Source: an uncultured Oscillospiraceae bacterium (GTDB lineage Bacteria; Bacillota; Clostridia; Oscillospirales; Ruminococcaceae). Taken from it: a stretch of 44,596 nucleotides of DNA. Below the pieces are notes generated by a model. It searched no databases. It saw only the letters and a program-made list of their open reading frames with translations, and was not told the DNA's origin. This document shows, in pieces, positions 15,000 through 24,585 of this stretch (within the stretch, counting starts at the first letter, position 1; the number at the start of each line of letters is the position of its first letter). Position numbers and translations under genes: made by a program. The DNA lies in assembly GCA_934446455.1 (NCBI GenBank), contig CAKSEE010000019.1, positions 1-44,596 of the forward strand. Reading direction: 5' to 3'.

Positions 15000-16277
15000 A
15001 TGACATATGAGATAATCACGCTCGGCTGCAAGGTGAATTCCTGCGAGAGCGCAGCCATAGCGCAGCAGCTCGGGCAGGCGGGCTATACCCCCGCGCAGCA
15101 GGGCGCGGACCTGTGCGTAATAAACTCCTGCGCCGTTACGGGCATGGGCGTTAAAAAAGCGCGGCAGGCGGTGTCACGGTGCAGGCGCGAGAACCCATCG
15201 TGCGTAATCGTGCTGTGCGGATGCTTTCCGCAGGCGTACCCCGAGGAGGCAAGCCGTGTGACGGGCGCGGATATCGTCACGGGCAACTCGCACAAGGGCG
15301 GCATTCCCGCGCTTGTGGAGGCGTACCTTGCCGCGCGCGTGCGCACCATGCGCGTGCAGCCGCTCACACGCGACTTTGACGAGAGCTCCGCAGGCGCGGA
15401 TATCGACAGAACGCGCGCCTTTATTAAAATAGAGGACGGATGCGACCGCTTCTGCACATACTGCATTATCCCCTTCGCGCGCGGCAGGGTGCGCTCACGC
15501 CGCCCCGAGGAGATAGCGCGGCAGGCAGAGCTGTGCGCGCAGAGCGGGCATAAGGAAGTAGTGCTCACGGGTATAAACCTCGGCTGCTACGGGCAGGAGT
15601 ACGGCCTGACCCTCGCGGACGCGGTAAGCGCGGCGCAGGCGGAGGGCATCGCAAGGATACGCTTAAGCTCGCTTGAACCCGAAATGCTCACCGAGAGCGA
15701 GGTCGAGCGGCTGCGCTCCATAGAAACGCTCTGCCCGCATTTTCACATCTCGCTGCAATCGGGCTGCGATAAAACGCTGCGCGAGATGCACCGCCGCTAC
15801 GATTCCGCGCTTTTCGCGCAGACCGTGGACAGGCTGCGCAGGGCGTTCCCGGACTGCGCGCTCACAACCGACATAATGGTGGGCTTCCCCGGTGAAACGG
15901 ACGAGGACTTTGCACAGAGCATGGAATTTACGGAGCGCATGGGCTTTGCAAAGCTGCACGTGTTCCCCTATTCCATACGGCGCGGAACTGTCGCCGCAGA
16001 GCGCCCCGACCAGGTGCCCCCGATGATAAAGACGCAGCGCGCACGCGCCGCAGAAGCGCTCGGCAGGCAGCTTGAGGAGCGCTTTCTGTCAGCGCAGACC
16101 GGCACCGTGCAGAGCGTTCTCATAGAAAAGCCGCGCACGCCCGATTACTCACAGGGCTTTACAGCAGGGTATACGCCCGTGAGGATTTACGGCAGGGAGC
16201 TTCCCCGCCACTCGCTGGCGGACGTCAGGATAACGGGATTCCGCGACGGGTACTGCCTGGGCGTGCCCGCGGAATAA
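15000..16277 (+). CDS. mtaB: tRNA t6A37 methylthiotransferase MtaB
   Basis: This 425-residue radical-SAM enzyme adds a methylthio group to t6A at position 37 of tRNAs that read ANN codons. The N-terminal UPF0004 domain has the three cluster cysteines in T-L-G-C-K-V-N, N-S-C-A-V and L-C-G-C-F-P. The radical-SAM core carries C-D-R-F-C-T-Y-C (CxxxCxxC, near residue 150), and a short TRAM-like region closes the protein. The order G-C-K-V-N rather than G-C-Q-M-N points to MtaB rather than MiaB or RimO. The start follows GCGAGG by about eight bases. Its promoter is divergent from the HPr-like gene; purL follows after 160 bases under a separate promoter. Confidence 0.93.
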   Translation: MTYEIITLGCKVNSCESAAIAQQLGQAGYTPAQQGADLCVINSCAVTGMGVKKARQAVSRCRRENPSCVIVLCGCFPQAYPEEASRVTGADIVTGNSHKGGIPALVEAYLAARVRTMRVQPLTRDFDESSAGADIDRTRAFIKIEDGCDRFCTYCIIPFARGRVRSRRPEEIARQAELCAQSGHKEVVLTGINLGCYGQEYGLTLADAVSAAQAEGIARIRLSSLEPEMLTESEVERLRSIETLCPHFHISLQSGCDKTLREMHRRYDSALFAQTVDRLRRAFPDCALTTDIMVGFPGETDEDFAQSMEFTERMGFAKLHVFPYSIRRGTVAAERPDQVPPMIKTQRARAAEALGRQLEERFLSAQTGTVQSVLIEKPRTPDYSQGFTAGYTPVRIYGRELPRHSLADVRITGFRDGYCLGVPAE

Positions 16278-16343
16278 CGCTCTTTTTGTAAGATGTGCAG
16301 AAAAAATCCTGCCGTTCGTGCGCACAGATAGTCGAATTATTGA

Positions 16344-16372
16344 TTGACAGCGCGCGCTGATGGTAGTATAAT
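16344..16372 (+). promoter_or_regulatory. Promoter of purL
   Basis: TTGACA (16344-16349), a 17-base spacer and TATAAT (16367-16372) lie 66 bases before the purL start. Confidence 0.82.
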
Positions 16373-16437
16373 TATATTGTGTGACGCCTTTCGCGCCGCA
16401 CTTTTCCGACAAACAAAAAAACGGAGGTAACCAACCA

Positions 16438-19400
16438 ATGGCAGTTTATCGCATTTACGTCGAAAAGAAGCCTCAGTACGCCGTAGAGGGCGCAGAGGTG
16501 CTTTCCGACCTCAACGTGGCACTCGGGATAAAGTCCGTGGAGAGCGTGAGGATAATCAACCGCTACGACGCGGAAAAGCTCCCTCGCGAGAACTTTGAGA
16601 AAGCCATACCCACGGTATTCTCTGAGCCGCCCGTAGACGAGGTGTTCACAACGCTTCCCGCCCTTACCGAAAACGAACGTATGTTCGCGGTGGAGTACCT
16701 GCCCGGACAGTTCGACCAGCGCGCGGATTCTGCCGCGCAGTGCATTCAGATGCTCTGCAAGGGCGACAGACCCGTTGTTAAGTATGCGAAGATATACATA
16801 CTGCGCGGCAGGCTGACCGACGAGGAGTTTGCCCGCATAAAGCACTACCTGATAAACGCCGTTGAGTCGCGCGAGTGCGGCTTTGATGAGTACGAAACGC
16901 TCGAAACAAAGTACACCATACCCACAGAGGTTGAAACGCTCACGGGGTTCAACTCTCTTTCCGACAAGGAGCTTGCGGATTTTGTCGTAAAGTACGGCCT
17001 TGCAATGGACAACGACGACATCAAGTTCTGCCAGGACTATTTCAGGAGCGAGCACCGCGACCCGACCATCACCGAGATCCGCATGATAGACACCTACTGG
17101 TCCGACCACTGCCGCCATACGACGTTCGGCACGATAATCGACCGCGCGGACATCGCCCCGAAGTACATCGCAGACACCTTTGCGCAGTACAGAATCGACC
17201 GCAGCGAGCTTGGCAGGGATAACAAGCCGCTTTGCCTTATGGACATCGCGACCCTCGCCGCAAAGAAGCTCAAAAAGGACGGACTTCTGCCCGACCTTGA
17301 CGAGAGCGAGGAAATAAACGCCTGCTCAGTAAAGATAACCGTGGACGTTGACGGCAAGGACGAGGACTGGCTGCTGATGTTCAAGAATGAAACGCACAAC
17401 CACCCCACGGAAATAGAGCCGTTCGGCGGCGCGGCTACCTGCCTTGGCGGCGCTATCCGCGACCCGCTTTCTGGCAGAAGCTACGTTTATCAGGCAATGC
17501 GCGTAACGGGCGCCTCCGACCCGCTGCTGCCCGTTGAAAAGACGATAAAGGGCAAGCTTCCCCCGAGAAAGATAACCACAACTGCGGCTGCGGGCTATTC
17601 TTCCTATGGCAACCAGATAGGTCTTGCAACAGGTCATGTAAGCGAGATTTACCACCCCGGCTACATGGCAAAGCGCATGGAGATAGGCGCCGTCGTAGGC
17701 GCAGCACCCGCGCGCAACGTCCGCCGCGAGCGCCCCGAGCCCGGCGATATCGTTATCCTGCTCGGCGGCAGAACGGGCCGCGACGGCTGCGGCGGCGCTA
17801 CAGGCTCCTCTAAGGCGCACAGCGTCAAGAGCCTTGACACCTGCGGCGCAGAGGTTCAGAAAGGTAACGCGCCCGAGGAAAGAAAGCTCCAGCGTCTGTT
17901 CAGGAACCCCGTGGCTACCCGCCTTATCAAGCGCTGCAACGACTTCGGCGCAGGCGGCGTATCCGTCGCTATAGGCGAGCTTGCGGACGGCCTTGAAATA
18001 GACCTCAACGCCGTTCCCAAGAAGTACGACGGCCTTGACGGCACAGAGCTTGCGATTTCCGAGTCGCAGGAGAGAATGGCTGTAGTAGTAGCGCCCGAGG
18101 ACGCAGAGAAGTTCCGCGCGCTGGCTTCAGCAGAGAACCTTGAAAGCACCGTTGTTGCAAAGGTGACCGAACAGCCGCGCCTGCGCATGGAGTGGAACGG
18201 CAAGACGATAGTGGACATCTCCCGCGAGTTCTTAAACTCCAACGGCGCTGAAAAGCACACCGACGTTGCCGTACCCGCCGTTAAGGTAAGCTACGAAAAG
18301 CACCGCCACAACACCCCCGCCGACTGGGAGGCGCTCGTGAGCGACCTCAACATCTGCTCGCAGAGAGGTCTTGTGCAGCGCTTTGACAGCACTATCGGCG
18401 CAGGCACGGTGCTTATGCCGTTCTCGGGCAGAACGCAGCAGACCCCCGTGCAGGCTATGGCGGCAAAGATTCCCGTGCTTGGCGGAAATACTACCACGGC
18501 TTCCGTTATGGCGTGGGGCTTCGACCCGTTCGTTTCTGCGCAGTCGCCCTACCACGGCGCATACTGCGCAGTTGCAGAGAGCCTTGCAAAGGTAGTTGCC
18601 GCAGGCGGCAGCGCAGAAAAGTGCCGCCTTACGTTCCAGGAGTATTTCGAGAGAACGCAGGGCAAGCCCGAGCGCTGGGGCAAGCCGTTCGCGGCGCTGC
18701 TGGGCGCATACCGCGCGCAGCTTGAAATGGGCTGCGGCGCTATCGGCGGCAAGGACAGCATGAGCGGCACGTTCGAGGATATCGACGTTCCCCCCACGCT
18801 CGTATCGTTCGCTATTTGCACCGCCAAGGCGCAGGACGTTATCTCCGCAGAGTTCAAGTGCCCCTACAGCGGCATAGGTCTTATCGTACCCGAGTACGAC
18901 GAGGACGGCATGCCGATAGCCGAGAGCGTAAAGCGCGTGTTCAAGACCGTTGAGAAGCTCATTGCAGAAAAGAAGGCTATCTCCGTATGGGCGATAACGG
19001 GCGGCGGCGTTGCCGAGGGCGTGTTCAAAATGGCGCTCGGAAACCACGTCGGCGCAGAGCTTAAGGGGCTTTCCGACAAGGAGCTGTTCGACCCCGTATA
19101 CGGCGGTTTTGTCATGGAGCTTGACGGCGCGACAGACGCGGAGGGCGTGCGCATGATAGGCGAAACGCTGCCCGATTACGAGATAATCTGCGACGGCGTG
19201 AAGCTTGACATGACAGCGCTTGAAAAGAAGTGGGAGGGCGTTCTTGAGCCGATATTCAAGACAAAGCTGCCCGTGCAGCCCGCACCCGCGGCGGAGTCCT
19301 ACGACAAGGGCTGCGACCTGCTCACCACCCACATAAGCCCGAAGCTTGCAAAGCCGCGCGTGCTTATCCCCGTATTCCCCGGCACAAACTGCGAGTACGA

Positions 19401-20148
19401 CATGGCGAACGCCTTTGAGCGCTTCGGCGGCGACAGCAGGATATTCGTTATACGCAACCTCTCCGCAAAGGACGTTGAGGAGAGCGTCGAGGAGTTCGCA
19501 AGCCTTATCGAAAAGGTGCAGATGATAGCGATACCCGGCGGCTTCAGCGGCGGCGACGAGCCCGAGGGCTCCGCAAAATTCATCAACGCGTTCTTCCGCA
19601 ACCCGAAGATAACCGAGGGCGTTGAGAACCTGCTTTACAAGCGCGACGGTCTTATGATAGGCATATGCAACGGCTTCCAGGCTTTAATAAAGCTCGGGCT
19701 TGTGCCGTTCGGACATATCGTGCCGCTTACCGCAGATTCTCCCACGCTTACCTATAACTCCATAGGCCGCCACCAGTCGCAGCTTGCCTACACAAGGATA
19801 TGCACCGACAAGTCCCCGTGGCTTATGCACACAAAGGTAGGTGACGTACACGCTATACCGATTTCTCACGGCGAGGGCAGGTTTGCCGCTCCCGAGGCTG
19901 TGATAAAGCAGCTTTCCGAGAACGGGCAGATAGCCATGCAGTACGTTGACCTCAAGGGCGCGCCCACTATGGACCCCGCGTTCAATCCCAACAGCTCAAT
20001 GCACGCTATCGAGGGCATAATCTCCCCCGACGGCAGAGTCCTCGGCAAAATGGGACACACCGAGCGCCTTACCGACTACTGCTGCAAGAACGTTGACGGC
20101 GACAAGGAGCAGCTGCTGTTCAAGGGCGGCGTGGACTACTTCAAATAA
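16438..20148 (+). CDS. purL: Phosphoribosylformylglycinamidine synthase, single-chain
   Basis: This 1236-residue enzyme converts FGAR to FGAM with glutamine and ATP in purine synthesis. It joins the synthetase part (about 1-960) to a class I glutamine amidotransferase part (from about residue 975) that Bacillus encodes separately as purL, purS and purQ. Visible marks are F-K-N-E-T-H-N-H-P-T-E-I-E-P-F-G-G-A, G-C-G-A-I-G-G-K-D-S-M-S-G-T, and the amidotransferase V-F-P-G-T-N-C-E and G-I-C-N-G-F-Q with the catalytic cysteine. The start follows GGAGG by nine bases; an earlier in-frame ATG at 16381 is only nine bases past the -10 and has no ribosome site. dprA follows at 18 bases, so the two are probably co-transcribed. 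Confidence 0.95.
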   Translation: MAVYRIYVEKKPQYAVEGAEVLSDLNVALGIKSVESVRIINRYDAEKLPRENFEKAIPTVFSEPPVDEVFTTLPALTENERMFAVEYLPGQFDQRADSAAQCIQMLCKGDRPVVKYAKIYILRGRLTDEEFARIKHYLINAVESRECGFDEYETLETKYTIPTEVETLTGFNSLSDKELADFVVKYGLAMDNDDIKFCQDYFRSEHRDPTITEIRMIDTYWSDHCRHTTFGTIIDRADIAPKYIADTFAQYRIDRSELGRDNKPLCLMDIATLAAKKLKKDGLLPDLDESEEINACSVKITVDVDGKDEDWLLMFKNETHNHPTEIEPFGGAATCLGGAIRDPLSGRSYVYQAMRVTGASDPLLPVEKTIKGKLPPRKITTTAAAGYSSYGNQIGLATGHVSEIYHPGYMAKRMEIGAVVGAAPARNVRRERPEPGDIVILLGGRTGRDGCGGATGSSKAHSVKSLDTCGAEVQKGNAPEERKLQRLFRNPVATRLIKRCNDFGAGGVSVAIGELADGLEIDLNAVPKKYDGLDGTELAISESQERMAVVVAPEDAEKFRALASAENLESTVVAKVTEQPRLRMEWNGKTIVDISREFLNSNGAEKHTDVAVPAVKVSYEKHRHNTPADWEALVSDLNICSQRGLVQRFDSTIGAGTVLMPFSGRTQQTPVQAMAAKIPVLGGNTTTASVMAWGFDPFVSAQSPYHGAYCAVAESLAKVVAAGGSAEKCRLTFQEYFERTQGKPERWGKPFAALLGAYRAQLEMGCGAIGGKDSMSGTFEDIDVPPTLVSFAICTAKAQDVISAEFKCPYSGIGLIVPEYDEDGMPIAESVKRVFKTVEKLIAEKKAISVWAITGGGVAEGVFKMALGNHVGAELKGLSDKELFDPVYGGFVMELDGATDAEGVRMIGETLPDYEIICDGVKLDMTALEKKWEGVLEPIFKTKLPVQPAPAAESYDKGCDLLTTHISPKLAKPRVLIPVFPGTNCEYDMANAFERFGGDSRIFVIRNLSAKDVEESVEEFASLIEKVQMIAIPGGFSGGDEPEGSAKFINAFFRNPKITEGVENLLYKRDGLMIGICNGFQALIKLGLVPFGHIVPLTADSPTLTYNSIGRHQSQLAYTRICTDKSPWLMHTKVGDVHAIPISHGEGRFAAPEAVIKQLSENGQIAMQYVDLKGAPTMDPAFNPNSSMHAIEGIISPDGRVLGKMGHTERLTDYCCKNVDGDKEQLLFKGGVDYFK

Positions 20149-20166
20149 ACGGACGGAGGTGGCGCG

Positions 20167-21423
20167 ATGTGCAGCAGGGAGATATGGCTGTGGATACTGC
20201 TTGTAATGCAGCCGTTCAATCCGCGCACGCATGAGATACTCGCGCTCTGCGACGGCGACGCCGAACGCGCGGCGCGGTTCATTCGCGACGAGGAAAGCCC
20301 GCTTGTCACCGAAAGGGAGAAGCGCAGCGCCAAAAGCGTGCGCTCCGCCGAGGTACGGCAGCTTATTCAGCTCTGCGAGCAGAACGATATCCGAATAGTT
20401 ACGCTTGACGACGAGGAATACCCCGCACGCCTGCGCGCCATCTTCAACCCGCCGATAGCGCTTTTCGTAAAGGGCAGCCTTGAGGGGCTCAACGATGAGG
20501 TGACGCTTGCAGTAGTCGGCGCGCGCAACTGCGACAAATACAGCCTTGATATAGCGCAAAGCATATGCGCAAGGCTTGCGCAGCTCGGCACGGTTATTGT
20601 GAGCGGCTGCGCCGTGGGTATCGACGCGGCGGCGCACGGCGCTACCGTAGACGCGGGCGGGCGCACTATCGGCGTGCTTGCCTGCGGGCAGCTTGTTGAT
20701 TACCCCGCTGAAAACGCCCCGCTTAAGAAAAGGATACTGGAAACGGGCGGCGCGCTCATAAGCGAGCTTCTCCCCCACTCAACGACCTTTGCGGCGTACT
20801 TTCAGCAGCGCAACCGCATGATTTCGGGGCTTGCCTCCGGCACGCTCATCGTTGAGGCGTCATCGCGCAGCGGCTGCCTGCTCACCGCGGAGCATACGCT
20901 CGAGCAGGGGCGCGACCTGTTCTGCGTTCCCCCGCGAGACATAACCTCGACAAAATACGCGGGCGTTATCCCGCTTCTTCGCGACGGCGCCATACCCGTG
21001 TTCAACTATATCGACATAGTAAACGAGTATATCTTCGGATATCTCCACGGTAAAAGCTCGGAACGTATGCTGGAGCGGCTCCGTAATAAGGACGGCTTTC
21101 GGCTTGAGGACGCGCGCGAAAAACCCGCGGCCCCGGCAAAACGCGCAAAGCCCGCCCCGCACGCTCATGAGGAAACCGCGCAGGAGCAACCCGCGCCGCA
21201 GCCCGTTGCGCCAAGTGAAGAGCTGCTTTCGGCGCTCGACCCGAACGAAGCGCAGCTTGTGCGGCTTATCGCCGAAAAACCGCAGAACATCGACGATCTT
21301 GTCGAGCGCTCGGGTATGTCGTTTATAGACGTCACCTCAGCGCTTACAGACCTTGAGCTGTTCGGCTACGCCGAGCGCCGTATGGACGGCGACTACGCGC
21401 TTAAGCCCGAGGCTTTTCAATAA
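20167..21423 (+). CDS. dprA: DNA processing protein DprA
   Basis: This 418-residue protein loads RecA on single-stranded DNA during natural transformation and is also common in bacteria not known to be competent. The DprA Rossmann core (about 100-290) shows V-V-G-A-R-N-C-D-K-Y, S-G-C-A-V-G-I-D-A-A-A-H, the G-L-L-like turn and R-N-R-M-I-S-G-L-A, plus S-S-R-S-G-C-L-L-T-A. A Pro/Ala-rich linker (about 315-345) leads to a C-terminal winged-helix domain (about 350-410). The start follows GGAGGT by six bases. It lies 18 bases after purL; glyS follows under its own promoter. No topA partner or competence gene is in the window. Confidence 0.93.
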   Translation: MCSREIWLWILLVMQPFNPRTHEILALCDGDAERAARFIRDEESPLVTEREKRSAKSVRSAEVRQLIQLCEQNDIRIVTLDDEEYPARLRAIFNPPIALFVKGSLEGLNDEVTLAVVGARNCDKYSLDIAQSICARLAQLGTVIVSGCAVGIDAAAHGATVDAGGRTIGVLACGQLVDYPAENAPLKKRILETGGALISELLPHSTTFAAYFQQRNRMISGLASGTLIVEASSRSGCLLTAEHTLEQGRDLFCVPPRDITSTKYAGVIPLLRDGAIPVFNYIDIVNEYIFGYLHGKSSERMLERLRNKDGFRLEDAREKPAAPAKRAKPAPHAHEETAQEQPAPQPVAPSEELLSALDPNEAQLVRLIAEKPQNIDDLVERSGMSFIDVTSALTDLELFGYAERRMDGDYALKPEAFQ

Positions 21424-21468
21424 TAAGCCCTTTGCACGCAATATGCGGGGCGGCGGATAACTCACCAC

Positions 21469-21497
21469 TTGACTAATTGCGCGATATGCGTTATAAT
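21469..21497 (+). promoter_or_regulatory. Promoter of glyS, with leader hairpin
   Basis: TTGACT (21469-21474), a 17-base spacer and TATAAT (21492-21497). The roughly 60-base leader contains the hairpin CCCCGTA / TACGGGG (21523-21541) just before the ribosome site. The leader is too short for a T-box. Confidence 0.82.
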
Positions 21498-21561
21498 TAC
21501 ATCGGCAGGTTTATCATTTTGTCCCCGTAAGCCATACGGGGCGTGAAAGGAACATTTGACA

Positions 21562-22941
21562 ATGAACAACACAGAAAAAACGCTCGACAAAATCGTAGCG
21601 CTCTGCAAGGGCAGAGGCTTTGTTTACCCCGGAAGCGAGATCTACGGCGGTCTTGCAAACACGTGGGATTACGGTCCTCTCGGCGTGGAGCTCAAGGAGA
21701 ACATCAAAAAGGCATGGCGCAAGAAATTCATTCAGGAAAGCAAGTACAACGTAGGTCTTGACTCCGCTATCCTTATGAACCCGCAGACGTGGGTAGCGTC
21801 GGGTCATGTCGGCGGATTCTCCGACCCGCTTATGGACTGCAAGGACTGCAAGACCCGCCACCGTGCGGATAAGCTTATAGAGGACTTCGGCGAGACCGAC
21901 GCCAACGGCTGGTCCAATGAAAAGATGATGGAGTATATCCGCGAAAAGGGTATTAAGTGCCCCAACTGCGGCAGCACCAACTTCACCGATATACGCCAGT
22001 TCAACCTTATGTTCAAAACGTTCCAGGGCGTTACCGAGGACAGCAAGAACGAAATATACCTCCGTCCCGAAACAGCGCAGGGTATCTTCGTAAACTTCGC
22101 TAACATACAGCGCACAAGCCGCAAAAAGATACCGTTCGGCGTTGCGCAGGTAGGCAAGTCGTTCAGAAACGAGATAACCCCCGGTCAGTTCATATTCCGC
22201 GTGCGCGAGTTCGAGCAGATGGAGCTTGAGTTCTTCTGCAAGCCCGGCACGGACCTTGAGTGGTTCAACTACTGGAGAAGCTACTGCAAGAACTTCCTGC
22301 TCTCGCTCGGCATTAAGGAGGAGAACCTCCGCCTGCGCGACCACGACAAGGAGGAGCTCTGCTTCTACTCCAAGGCTACCACGGACTTTGAGTTCATGTT
22401 CCCGTTCGGCTGGGGCGAGCTCTGGGGCGTTGCGGACAGAACCGACTACGACCTCACCCAGCACATGAAGACAAGCGGCAAGTCGCTCGAATACTTCGAC
22501 CCCGAGACCAACGAGAAGTACGTTCCCTACGTTATCGAGCCGTCGCTCGGCGTTGAGCGCCTTTTCCTCGCGCTCGTATGCGACGCTTACGACGAGGAGG
22601 CTCTCGAGGACGGCACAAGCCGCACCGTTATGCACCTGCACCCCGCGCTTGCGCCCGTTAAGGCTGCCGTGCTGCCGCTCTCCAAGAAGCTCTCCGAAAA
22701 GGCTACGGAGCTTTACGAGGAGCTTTCCAAATACTTCCCCGTTGATTACGACGAGGCAGGCGCTATCGGCAAGCGTTACCGCCGTCAGGACGAGATAGGC
22801 ACGCCGTTCTGCATTACTATCGACTTTGACACGGTAGAAAAGGACAACTGCGTAACTATCCGCGAGCGCGACTCCATGCAGCAGGTAAGAATACCTCTTG
22901 CAGACGTTAAGGCGTACATCGAGGAGCGCATTGCATTCTGA
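21562..22941 (+). CDS. glyS: Glycine--tRNA ligase, dimeric type
   Basis: This 459-residue class II synthetase of the homodimeric type found in Gram-positives charges tRNA-Gly. Motif 1 and 2 regions are visible (L-M-F-K-T ... [13 protein letters not shown]), together with [22 protein letters not shown], motif 3 in E-P-S-L-G-V-E-R, and a C-terminal anticodon-binding domain (about 360-459). A zinc-binding pair C-x-x-C occurs in C-K-D-C and C-P-N-C near residues 95 and 135. I chose the ATG at 21562, ten bases after AAAGGA; a TTG two codons earlier is too close. It is monocistronic with an intrinsic terminator. Confidence 0.95.
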   Translation: MNNTEKTLDKIVALCKGRGFVYPGSEIYGGLANTWDYGPLGVELKENIKKAWRKKFIQESKYNVGLDSAILMNPQTWVASGHVGGFSDPLMDCKDCKTRHRADKLIEDFGETDANGWSNEKMMEYIREKGIKCPNCGSTNFTDIRQFNLMFKTFQGVTEDSKNEIYLRPETAQGIFVNFANIQRTSRKKIPFGVAQVGKSFRNEITPGQFIFRVREFEQMELEFFCKPGTDLEWFNYWRSYCKNFLLSLGIKEENLRLRDHDKEELCFYSKATTDFEFMFPFGWGELWGVADRTDYDLTQHMKTSGKSLEYFDPETNEKYVPYVIEPSLGVERLFLALVCDAYDEEALEDGTSRTVMHLHPALAPVKAAVLPLSKKLSEKATELYEELSKYFPVDYDEAGAIGKRYRRQDEIGTPFCITIDFDTVEKDNCVTIRERDSMQQVRIPLADVKAYIEERIAF

Positions 22942-22955
22942 TTCGATAAAAATTC

Positions 22956-22995
22956 GGGCTGCTTTTGGCTTTGCCGTCAGAAGCAGCCCTTTTCT
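22956..22995 (+). terminator. Intrinsic terminator after glyS
   Basis: GGGCTGCTTTTGG (22956) pairs with CAGAAGCAGCCC (22978-22989), followed by TTTTCT. The GNAT start is only 20 bases further on, so that gene must rely on readthrough or on a weak promoter inside this stretch. Confidence 0.78.
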
Positions 22996-23014
22996 CACCC
23001 ATAAGGAGGCACGC

Positions 23015-23569
23015 ATGAACAAACAGGACTATGCCGCGCTCTTTAACGCCCTGCACCCGCGCTTCTTTGAGCGCGCGGATATCCTCGCCCTGCCCGAGGG
23101 CGAGGTATATGAGGAAATGCTGCTGCCGCTCAGCGGCTTCGACCCGCACATTTACGACAAAAAAACCGCCCCCGATATATCGTTCGGCTTCTATAACGGC
23201 GATATAAGCGGGCTGAAGAAATGCGCCGACCGCGTTATAAACGGCTGGTCAGAGTTCTTTAACAGGGACAGCCGCGCATACTGCGGCTTTGTGGGCGGCA
23301 GCATTGCAAGCTTCTGTATCGTGGAGGACATGGGCACGCACAGCGTGAACGGGCGTTCTCTCAGAGTAGGCGGCCCCGGGTGCGTGGGCACGCTGCCCGA
23401 ATACCGCGACCGCGGCATAGGTCTTATCATGGTAAGGAACGTAACGCAGCTGCTTAAGGACGAGGGCTTTGATTACAGCTATATACACTACACAGCCGTT
23501 GCAGGGTGGTACGAAAAGCTCGGCTACAAAACCATACTTAAATGGACGGGCGGCGAGTTTACAGGGTAA
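23015..23569 (+). CDS. GNAT family N-acetyltransferase
   Basis: This 184-residue protein contains the acetyl-CoA binding motif A in V-G-T-L-P-E-Y-R-D-R-G-I-G (about 123-135), the R/Q-x-x-G-x-G/A signature of GNAT enzymes, and Y-E-K-L-G-Y near the end, a common GNAT closing motif. The acceptor substrate cannot be told. The start at 23015 is set by AAGGAGG six bases upstream, right after the glyS terminator; longer frames overlap glyS and are not plausible. No obvious promoter lies between the terminator and the gene. Confidence 0.85.
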   Translation: MNKQDYAALFNALHPRFFERADILALPEGEVYEEMLLPLSGFDPHIYDKKTAPDISFGFYNGDISGLKKCADRVINGWSEFFNRDSRAYCGFVGGSIASFCIVEDMGTHSVNGRSLRVGGPGCVGTLPEYRDRGIGLIMVRNVTQLLKDEGFDYSYIHYTAVAGWYEKLGYKTILKWTGGEFTG

Positions 23570-23614
23570 TACCGCATAATCCCGCCTGCCTGTATAAAAA
23601 ATTTGTCATACCCC

Positions 23615-23643
23615 TTGACAAATACTCACATATGTAGTAAACT
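23615..23643 (+). promoter_or_regulatory. Promoter of the ABC exporter operon
   Basis: TTGACA (23615-23620), a 17-base spacer and a weak TAAACT (23638-23643). The spacer contains the near-palindrome ACTCACATATGTAGT (23624-23638), which could be a repressor site. Confidence 0.6.
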
Positions 23644-23682
23644 GTATATATCAAATATAAACAGCGGCGAAAGGACGGGCAT

Positions 23683-24585
23683 ATGATCAGGATACGCAAC
23701 TTAAAGAAGAAATACGGCGCATTTCCGGTGCTTAACGGGCTGAGCATGGACGTTTACGACGGCGACGTGTACGGCTTTCTCGGGCGCAACGGCTGCGGCA
23801 AAACAACCACAATGAACATCATCTGCGACATAATCCCCAAGGACGAGGGCGAGATACAGCTCGGCGGCGGTAAGCCCGTTACTATAGGCTATCTCCCCGA
23901 AAGCCCGATGATATTCAACTACATGACCGCGCGCGAGTATCTGCGGTATATCGCGGCGTGCTGCAATTACGCCGAAAACCCCGAAAAGCGCGTTGACGAG
24001 GTGCTTGAAATAGTGGGGCTCACGCAGGCGGCAGACAGGCGCACAAAGGGCTTTTCACGCGGCATGACGCAAAGGCTCGGTATGGGCGCGGCGATATTCG
24101 CAAAGCCGCAGCTGCTGCTCTTTGACGAGCCGACATCGGCGCTTGACCCGCAGGGCCGCGCGGACGTTATCGCGATAATCAACCGCCTGAAAAGCATGGG
24201 CAGCACTATTGTGCTTTCAACGCATATCCTCTCAGATGTTGAGCGCGTTGCCAACCGCATAGGCATAGTGCGCGGCGGCGTTATCGCTGAGGAGGGCGGG
24301 CTTACCGACCTGCTGAAAAAGCACGGCGGCAATGTGATAACCCTCAGGGCGCGCGCGCTCACGCAGGAGCAGAAAATAGCGCTTCTCTCAGTGGACTTTG
24401 CAAAAGCGGAATACAACAACGATACGGGGCTTTTCCGCTTCGGCGTGCGCGAAAACACCGACGCTGCCGCGGAGGAATGCTCCCGCAGGCTTATGCAGCT
24501 TATGAGCGAAAAGGGCGTGACCGCAGAAAGCTTCAACATAACCACGGCGACGCTCGAGGAGATATTCGGAAAGGTGGCAGGCTGA
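23683..24585 (+). CDS. ABC transporter ATP-binding protein
   Basis: This 300-residue ATPase drives the membrane partner encoded next. Walker A is G-R-N-G-C-G-K-T-T (about 38-46), the signature motif is F-S-R-G-M-T-Q-R-L (about 125-133), Walker B is L-L-L-F-D-E-P-T-S-A-L-D-P (about 145-157), and the switch histidine is in L-S-T-H-I-L. The layout fits the CcmA/Nod/BcrA-like exporter group with a C-terminal extension of about 80 residues. The start follows AAAGGA by eight bases. Its stop overlaps the permease start by one base (TGATG), which implies translational coupling. The substrate is unknown; peptide or antibiotic export is typical for this group. Confidence 0.92.
   Translation: MIRIRNLKKKYGAFPVLNGLSMDVYDGDVYGFLGRNGCGKTTTMNIICDIIPKDEGEIQLGGGKPVTIGYLPESPMIFNYMTAREYLRYIAACCNYAENPEKRVDEVLEIVGLTQAADRRTKGFSRGMTQRLGMGAAIFAKPQLLLFDEPTSALDPQGRADVIAIINRLKSMGSTIVLSTHILSDVERVANRIGIVRGGVIAEEGGLTDLLKKHGGNVITLRARALTQEQKIALLSVDFAKAEYNNDTGLFRFGVRENTDAAAEECSRRLMQLMSEKGVTAESFNITTATLEEIFGKVAG

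Noticed and set aside
21498..21561. T-box riboswitch before glyS
   Set aside because: The leader is only about 60 bases and has one small hairpin, with no T-box sequence or antiterminator.
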